From SSC3 sp963769585 (GTDB lineage: Bacteria; Actinomycetota; Actinomycetes; Propionibacteriales; Nocardioidaceae), in contig CAVYMJ010000006.1 of the NCBI GenBank assembly GCA_963769585.1, forward strand, positions 124,001 to 188,000: a stretch of DNA of 64,000 nucleotides, written 5' to 3'. The position numbers were made by a program, and so were the translations under genes. Shown here piece after piece: positions 59,075 through 64,000 of this stretch. Each line of letters starts with the position of its first letter. Position 1 is the stretch's first letter. A model generated the notes under the pieces. That model was not told where the DNA came from, did no database searches, and saw only the letters and a program-made list of their open reading frames with translations.

Positions 59075-60637
59075 GTGAGAGACGATGGACCGGTGACCCC
59101 CTTGCAGCAGCCGACTCCTCGCTGGCTGAGTGCCGCCGCGGGAGTCATCGCCGGCCTGACCGGCCTCGCGGTCGCGCTGGCCGCGACTGCTGTTCTCAAC
59201 CAACGGGCCAACCCCGTGCAGGCGGTGGCCGAGCTTGTCCGCGACATCACCCCCGGACCGCTCGCGGAGAAGCTCATCTCGATCGTCCAACAGGCCGACA
59301 AGCCGTTGCTGTTGACCGGCGTCACTCTCGGCCTCCTGGGGCTCTCGGCCTGGGCCGGCGTGCTCGCCCGCCGGTGGCTGCTCGCCGGGGCGGCGGTCTT
59401 CCTGGCGATGGGAGTGATCGCAGGCTTGGCCGCCCTCACCGGCGAGGGTGCAACGAACTACGCGCTCATCCCGGTGGCGCTCGGAACTGCCACCTGGGTG
59501 GTCACCCTCAGCTACCTACGACCCGCCGCGGTGAGGTCGACCGACGACCAGCCGCCGGCATTCGAGGACAGCGTCGGCGACGACCGCCGTGGCTTCCTGC
59601 TCAAGCTCACCGGGGTGGCCGCCGCCGCGGCTGTGTTCGGAGTGAGCAGCCGGTTCTTGGGCAGGGCCCGGCGTGCGGTGGAGGAGACCAGGAGCAGGCT
59701 CAAGCTGGCGGTCACCCGGGGGGTCGAGCCGACCGGCGCAGACCTCGAGATCGAGGGCCTCGGGCCGTGGCGGGTGCCCAACGAGTCCTTCTACCGCATC
59801 GACACCGCACTGGTGGTCCCGACGATCCAGCCGGAAGAGTGGCGGCTGCGCATCCACGGGATGGTCGACCGTCCGCTGACCTTCAGCTACGAGGATCTCA
59901 AGGCACGTGACCTCACCGAGGCCTGGGTGACCCTGTGCTGCGTCTCCAACCGGGTCGGGGGTGACCTCATCGGAAACGCCTGGTGGAGCGGCGTACGAAT
60001 CGCCGACCTGCTTGCCGAAGCGGGCGTGCAGCCCGACGCGGACGCGGTCAAGCAGACCTCGAAGGACGGTTGGACCTGTGGCACGCCGATCGAGGCGCTG
60101 ACCGACGACCGGAACGCGCTGCTGGCCATCGCGATGAACGGCAAACCACTCCCGCTCGAACACGGGTTCCCGGTGCGCATGGTGGTCCCCGGCTTGTACG
60201 GCTACGTCTCGGCAACGAAGTGGCTGGTGGACCTCGAGGTCTCCCGCTTCGACCGGTTCGAGGGCTACTGGACCCCGCGCGGCTGGTCGGCGCTCGGGCC
60301 GGTCAAGACTCAGTCGCGGATAGAGGTGCCGAGCGGCGGGCGTGCGATGGCGGGCGAGGTGACGGTCGCCGGGACCGCCTGGGCTCAGCACACCGGGATC
60401 GAGAGGGTCGAGGTCCGGCTGGACGGCAACGACTGGGTCGCCTGCGAGCTCGGCCGGGTTCCCGACAACGACACCTGGGTGCAGTGGACCACGACCGTCA
60501 CGGCTGCCCCGGGCATCCACTCGCTCGCCGTACGCGCCACGGACAGGTCCGGCTATACCCAGACCTCCGTACAGGCCGATGTGATCCCGGACGGGGCGAC
60601 CGGCTGGCACACGATTCGCTTCACAGCCGAGGGCTAG
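59075..60637 (+). CDS. Molybdopterin-dependent oxidoreductase, sulfite oxidase fold, membrane-anchored
   Basis: 520 residues from GTG at 59075 (GTG at 59093 is an alternative). Four N-terminal membrane helices (residues about 18-150), then a twin-arginine-like DDRRGFLLKLTGVAAAAAV and the Mo-cofactor domain: PTIQPEEWRLRIHGMVDRPL, the ligand Cys in WVTLCCVSNRVGGDLIGNAWW, GVRIADLLAEAGV, and GFPVRMVVPGLYGY. A C-terminal Ig-like dimerisation domain (VAGTAWAQHTGIERVEVRLDG) follows. Actinobacterial homologues are of unknown substrate; the active domain faces outside. Confidence 0.87.
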   Translation: MRDDGPVTPLQQPTPRWLSAAAGVIAGLTGLAVALAATAVLNQRANPVQAVAELVRDITPGPLAEKLISIVQQADKPLLLTGVTLGLLGLSAWAGVLARRWLLAGAAVFLAMGVIAGLAALTGEGATNYALIPVALGTATWVVTLSYLRPAAVRSTDDQPPAFEDSVGDDRRGFLLKLTGVAAAAAVFGVSSRFLGRARRAVEETRSRLKLAVTRGVEPTGADLEIEGLGPWRVPNESFYRIDTALVVPTIQPEEWRLRIHGMVDRPLTFSYEDLKARDLTEAWVTLCCVSNRVGGDLIGNAWWSGVRIADLLAEAGVQPDADAVKQTSKDGWTCGTPIEALTDDRNALLAIAMNGKPLPLEHGFPVRMVVPGLYGYVSATKWLVDLEVSRFDRFEGYWTPRGWSALGPVKTQSRIEVPSGGRAMAGEVTVAGTAWAQHTGIERVEVRLDGNDWVACELGRVPDNDTWVQWTTTVTAAPGIHSLAVRATDRSGYTQTSVQADVIPDGATGWHTIRFTAEG

Positions 60638-60648
60638 GCGCGCCTGGG

Positions 60649-60685
60649 CTGCTGGGCGGTCTACGAGGTGAGACGAGCCCAGCAG
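60649..60685 (+). terminator. Stem-loop after molybdoenzyme gene
   Basis: CTGCTGGGC at 60649-60657 pairs with GCCCAGCAG at 60677-60685 (9 bp, 19-base loop), 12 bases after the stop. There is no T-tract. A second stem (GAGCCGCCC at about 60767 with GGGCGGCTTC at about 60796) lies further on, before the secreted-protein gene. Confidence 0.4.
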
Positions 60686-60886
60686 TGAACCGCGGCGACG
60701 TCGACCCTGGGCGGCTGGGGCGGCGGCGCGCGGAGTTCCCGCTCATGTGCAACTCCCACACCGTGGAGCCGCCCGGCCGTCATCACACCGGTTGGGCGGC
60801 TTCGAGGTAGCCCGTCTGGGTCATGTGGGCGAATTGTCCGATCCCATAGTTTGCTTACGCCAACTATGCCCTCGGAAAGGGACCCC

Positions 60887-61942
60887 ATGCCTGTTCGGAC
60901 TCTCAAGCGACCCTCGGTGCTCGCCGCCTCCGGTCTCCTGGTGGCGGCCATGGTCGCCGTCGCCGCGCCGGCGCTGGCTGCCCCGGTCTTCATCGACGAC
61001 GAGACCTACCTCGATCCGTACGGCAGTGGCTACGCCTATGACGCGGTCGGCGGCGCTGGCTGCACGTACCTGAGCTCGGGCTTCTCCACCGATGAGACCC
61101 CGATCGTGGAGAACGGCCCAGCCGTCACCAGGTCCATCAGTGGGTCGGCAACTTTTGGAGCCAACGACGGCAACGACACCGCGACGGGCACCGCCAGCGC
61201 CACGGGTACCGGCAAGGTCACCTCCGTGCGAGGGAACCTTGCCTCGATCGACCTCAAGGTGACCTCGAGGGCCAAGCTCACCAATGCGCTGGGGACTTCG
61301 CCAGGCTGTCGTCGGAACATGCGGGCCGGAGTGGACCTGGAGTTCGAGTTCGTTGTCACCCGGGCGGGCTTCCTGACGACCACCGTCGCGAACCGCGGCT
61401 CGCACAGCTACGGCGAGGTGTACATCTACCGGCAGGAGCCCGGCGCCGACAACCAGCCCTACTTGGACACCTACGGTGAAGGCCTGAAGTTCAATGCCAC
61501 CACCAGGACCTATCTGCCGGCCGGCACCTACCGGGGCTACTTCGAGGGCCAGACCGGCCGCTATGCGCAGTCCTCGTACGACGCCTCGAGCGTCCTCACG
61601 GCACACGCCGAGTTCAACGTGGCAGGGTCGCGGACCTCGGCGGTCTCGGGCAAGGGCCGGGCCTACGTCGGCCTACCGAAGGCGCGGTCCTGCACGACCC
61701 ACGCGCTCCTGCCGAAGATCACGTCGAACAGGAAGCGGGCCAAGATGATCAAGAGTGTCCAGTTCCTGGTCAACGGCAAGCTGGTCAAGACGGTCCGCCA
61801 GCCGAGCAAGGGGCAGACCGTGAAGCTCCGGATTGCTGACGGCTCGACCGCGAAGGTCAAGGCCGTCGTGCGGACGTTCCCCCGCAACGAGATGCCAGCC
61901 AAGACCCTCAAGGTCGGCACGTCCTACGAGGCGTGCTCGTAA
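60887..61942 (+). CDS. Secreted protein, unknown function
   Basis: 351 residues from ATG at 60887 with GGAAAGGGA upstream. A Sec signal peptide (RTLKRPSVLAASGLL, then VAVAAPALA with AxA cleavage before APVF) is clear. The mature part is beta-rich, with GSATFGANDGNDTATGTASATG, a carbohydrate-binding-like stretch (PYLDTYGEGLKFNATTRTYL), and a C-terminal domain with KMIKSVQFLVNGKLVKTV typical of bacterial Ig-like surface modules. Four cysteines may form disulfides. No enzyme motif; the family is not recognised. Confidence 0.68.
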   Translation: MPVRTLKRPSVLAASGLLVAAMVAVAAPALAAPVFIDDETYLDPYGSGYAYDAVGGAGCTYLSSGFSTDETPIVENGPAVTRSISGSATFGANDGNDTATGTASATGTGKVTSVRGNLASIDLKVTSRAKLTNALGTSPGCRRNMRAGVDLEFEFVVTRAGFLTTTVANRGSHSYGEVYIYRQEPGADNQPYLDTYGEGLKFNATTRTYLPAGTYRGYFEGQTGRYAQSSYDASSVLTAHAEFNVAGSRTSAVSGKGRAYVGLPKARSCTTHALLPKITSNRKRAKMIKSVQFLVNGKLVKTVRQPSKGQTVKLRIADGSTAKVKAVVRTFPRNEMPAKTLKVGTSYEACS

Positions 61943-62026
61943 CCTAGGAGGACTTACGACCGGGGTCCGGTGCCGACAGGCGCCGGGCCCCGCGTCTGTA
62001 CAAGTGGGGGATGCCCAGCCGGGCTG

Positions 62027-63268
62027 TCACCAGTTACGAGCTGGTGTTCGGGCTGGGAGCGGATGGGCGGCGTCCCGGATGACGTAGCTCAGCCCGCCAG
62101 ACCTTCGCCACCAGGCAGCTTCGAACTGTGCGCGATCATACGTCCGTCGTACCGAGCGGTTGTCCGCCGCGGCTGGGTCGTTGACCACGACGTTCCCGGC
62201 CGCGGTGAAGCCGACGATGACGAGCAGGTGGCCGCTGGTCGACGAGATCGGCGCACCGGTCAACTGGCCCCTTCCGAAGGAGATCGAAGCGACCACCGGG
62301 ATGCCCGCCGCGACGAAGCGCTCGGCGTCGCGCAGGTCGTGCAGCCTTGTCACGAAGGCGCGCCCTGTCAGGCCTGCGGCGTAGGCCGTGTTGAACGGCC
62401 AGTTGCCGGTTCCCGAGAGCGAGGGGTCGAACGTCATCCGGGCCGCATGCGCCACGAAGCGGTCGGGATACCGGGGGCTGACCCAGGCATAGCTGCTCGG
62501 TTCGGGGAGCTTGTCGTAGTAGGCCAGGACCATCGACGTCGAGGTCGGCGAGCACCAAGCCTCACCGCCTCCGTCGTACTGCGGGTACTCGCCCTCATGG
62601 ATCATCTGCGAGTACATCGGCACAGGCAGCACGGTGCCGGCCGCGACGCCCAGTGGCTTGCTGACCGGGCGAGGCGCCGTCGCGTCGCGCGAGGTCATCG
62701 CGCCCAAGGTGTCGATGGTCGGAGTGCGGGTCGTTCCCGTCTTGCGGAACAGCGACACCCTGACCTGCCACTTTCGCAGGCCGGCGGGGACAACCCAGGT
62801 GTCGAAGCTGACCCGGGCACCGCCGTCCGGTTGGGACCCGAGACTGGTTCGCCGCACGTGCCGGTCCCCTGCCGCCCAGCGGCTGATCGAGTCCCAGCCG
62901 GTGCTCGTGCCGGTCGGCGTGACACCGCGGACGTCGATGCGGACCCAGGAGTTCCCGGGAGTGGTCGCCGTCCAGCTCGGCACCAGCTCGGTCAGGTCGT
63001 AGCCAGGGGTGACGTAGGGGGAGGTCCACTGCGCCCAGTCGTAGGTGTGTCCGGCGAGCCGCTTGCGTCCGACCGCCTCATCGATGACGAGCCTGCCCTT
63101 GAGCACGCTCGTCCCGCGCGCCGTGCCCTGGGCGAACTGCTTGGCCGTCGCCCACTGCCGGTAGCTGAGCTGCTTCCCGGCCCCGGAGGACGACGACGCC
63201 TCGACAGCCGGGACCGTCAGCCCGGCCCCGAGGGCGGCGGCGGTCAGGGCGATGAGGAGGCGACGCAT
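62027..63268 (-). CDS. Secreted C39-like peptidase family protein
   Basis: 413 residues from ATG at 63268. A signal peptide (MRRLLIALTAAALGAGLTVPAVEA) is followed by a beta-rich region of about 190 residues. The papain-like domain then has the nucleophile Cys in GGEAWCSPTSTSMVLAYY near residue 235, His in SGHLLVIVGFTAAG near 350, and Asp in NVVVNDPAA, the order and spacing of C39-like peptidases (PF13529). It is probably exported and acts on cell-wall or extracellular peptides. Confidence 0.8.
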   Translation of the reverse strand: MRRLLIALTAAALGAGLTVPAVEASSSSGAGKQLSYRQWATAKQFAQGTARGTSVLKGRLVIDEAVGRKRLAGHTYDWAQWTSPYVTPGYDLTELVPSWTATTPGNSWVRIDVRGVTPTGTSTGWDSISRWAAGDRHVRRTSLGSQPDGGARVSFDTWVVPAGLRKWQVRVSLFRKTGTTRTPTIDTLGAMTSRDATAPRPVSKPLGVAAGTVLPVPMYSQMIHEGEYPQYDGGGEAWCSPTSTSMVLAYYDKLPEPSSYAWVSPRYPDRFVAHAARMTFDPSLSGTGNWPFNTAYAAGLTGRAFVTRLHDLRDAERFVAAGIPVVASISFGRGQLTGAPISSTSGHLLVIVGFTAAGNVVVNDPAAADNRSVRRTYDRAQFEAAWWRRSGGLSYVIRDAAHPLPARTPARNW

Positions 63269-63433
63269 CACGTCACGATAGCCGCGAGATCGCACCACGA
63301 GGCGACTTTGGCAACATCAGCACCAGACGTGAACCCCTAGACTGGCGACTGTGAAGCTCCGGCTGCACGACTCCGCAACACGCCCGCTCCGCGGTTTGGG
63401 GTATGCCGGTGTGCGGCGCTGGAGGAAGGGGGG

Positions 63434-64000
63434 ATGACCACCCCCATGCGCAAGCACCCTCTCATCCCCGTGATTCCGGCGATCGAGAGCTTCGGTCTTG
63501 CCTCCTGCGTGGTCGGCCCGGACGGCATCGTGCGCTCGCTGAGTCCAACTCTGGCCGAGCTGCTCGCACCCGAGTCCGGTGCGATCGGACGTTCGCTGAC
63601 CGACCTGCTGGCTGCTTGGCAACCTGTCGACGGCGACACGGCCGTGCTGCGCCGGGGGACGGGTGACGACCAGATCATCGTCGAGGTGCGTACGAGCTTC
63701 CTCAGCGACAGCACGGACGTGGTCGTGGCGTTCTTCGACGTCACCGAGCACCACGCACTCGAGAGGGAGCTCGCCGAGCTGGCCCAGTTCCCCGAGAAGA
63801 ACCCCGGCCCCGTGCTGTGGCTCGACCGAGAGGGGACCATCCTGCGTGGCAACGCCGCGGCGAAGCGCGCCTTCGGGGAGGACATCGTGGGCGACTGCTG
63901 GCTTGACCGGTGCCCGGACATGACTGAGGAGCTCTGGGCGCGCGCGAGAGCTGCTGCCGAACCTTTCGTGGCTGACGTCGACCTCGACGATGCCTGCTAC
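63434..64000 (+). CDS. PAS-domain signalling protein, C-terminus beyond the window
   Basis: 189 residues from ATG at 63434 with GGAGGAAGGGGG upstream, open to the window edge. Two PAS-like units are visible: FGLASCVVGPDGIVRSLSPTLAELL (about 20-110, ending FFDVTEHHALERELAELA), then VLWLDREGTILRGNAAAKRAFG with DCWLDRCPDM. The linker after the first PAS is a short coiled-coil-like helix. Likely a sensor kinase, adenylate cyclase or phosphatase; the output domain lies outside. Confidence 0.65.
   Translation, partial: MTTPMRKHPLIPVIPAIESFGLASCVVGPDGIVRSLSPTLAELLAPESGAIGRSLTDLLAAWQPVDGDTAVLRRGTGDDQIIVEVRTSFLSDSTDVVVAFFDVTEHHALERELAELAQFPEKNPGPVLWLDREGTILRGNAAAKRAFGEDIVGDCWLDRCPDMTEELWARARAAAEPFVADVDLDDACY

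Noticed and set aside
1..64000. CRISPR arrays, insertion sequences, integrases, tRNA or rRNA genes
   Set aside because: I found no regularly spaced repeats, transposase motifs, terminal repeats, or tRNA T-loop signatures; this was by eye, so short elements could be missed.

Overview
The window is about 70% GC with very strong third-position GC. It carries markers of a mycothiol-producing actinomycete: mshA, SenX3/RegX3, CarD, a mycothiol-dependent isomerase relative, F420-type LLM oxidoreductases and many ATGA/GTGA stop-start overlaps. The order mshA - YbjN - (DUF1304) - regX3/senX3 - phoU - gpmA matches the mycobacterial neighbourhood in outline. The overall gene style suggests Nocardioidaceae or a close relative (inference only).

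Layout. 1-5.3 kb is an accessory stretch: a partial unknown gene, an MTHFR-like protein, a YdeI-family protein, an XRE/AbiEii toxin-antitoxin pair and a PIG-L deacetylase. 5.4-24.6 kb is a CoA-ester catabolic island. It has an SDR and a MarR-type regulator on the left, then two long rightward operons. The first holds two acyl-CoA dehydrogenases, an amidohydrolase, a DUF1446/AtuA pair, enoyl-CoA hydratase, thiolase and an MFS exporter. The second holds P450, acyl-CoA synthetase, DUF1446 + DUF4387, an LLM oxidoreductase, an SDR and a CMD-family protein. A leftward SDR and an Old Yellow Enzyme/dienoyl-CoA reductase close the island. Three of its transcription units share an ACTATnnnCAT operator-like motif. 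Many genes here carry single-base frameshifts that look like sequencing or assembly errors.

24.7-32.3 kb holds typA, a TetR regulator, an Asp/Glu racemase, an M4 protease fused to an emfourin-like inhibitor domain, an SDR, and a GntR regulator with a fatty-acid hydroxylase. 32.4-35 kb is an iron-box-controlled adenylation/carrier/membrane-acyltransferase fusion. 34.9-43.4 kb is conserved actinobacterial core: mshA, YbjN, DUF1304, regX3/senX3, phoU, a mycothiol-dependent enzyme, gpmA, a lipoprotein, a UbiA enzyme and carD. 43.4-46.6 kb has a LuxR/TPR regulator, a small unknown gene, a degenerate IspD-like gene and ispD. 46.7-54.9 kb is assimilatory nitrate/nitrite reduction (nasA, an FAD/[2Fe-2S] oxidoreductase, nirB, nirD) with siroheme genes, inserted between ispD and ispF. 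54.9-64 kb has an alpha/beta hydrolase, a polytopic membrane protein divergent from a MerR regulator, ispF, a sulfite-oxidase-fold molybdoenzyme, a secreted protein, a C39-like peptidase and a partial PAS-domain protein.

No rRNA, tRNA, insertion sequence, integrase or CRISPR array was recognised. Several genes (YdeI, the antitoxin, the iron-box gene, senX3, phoU, nasA) have a TAnnnT hexamer placed so that the transcript would begin at or next to the start codon, i.e. likely leaderless mRNAs.
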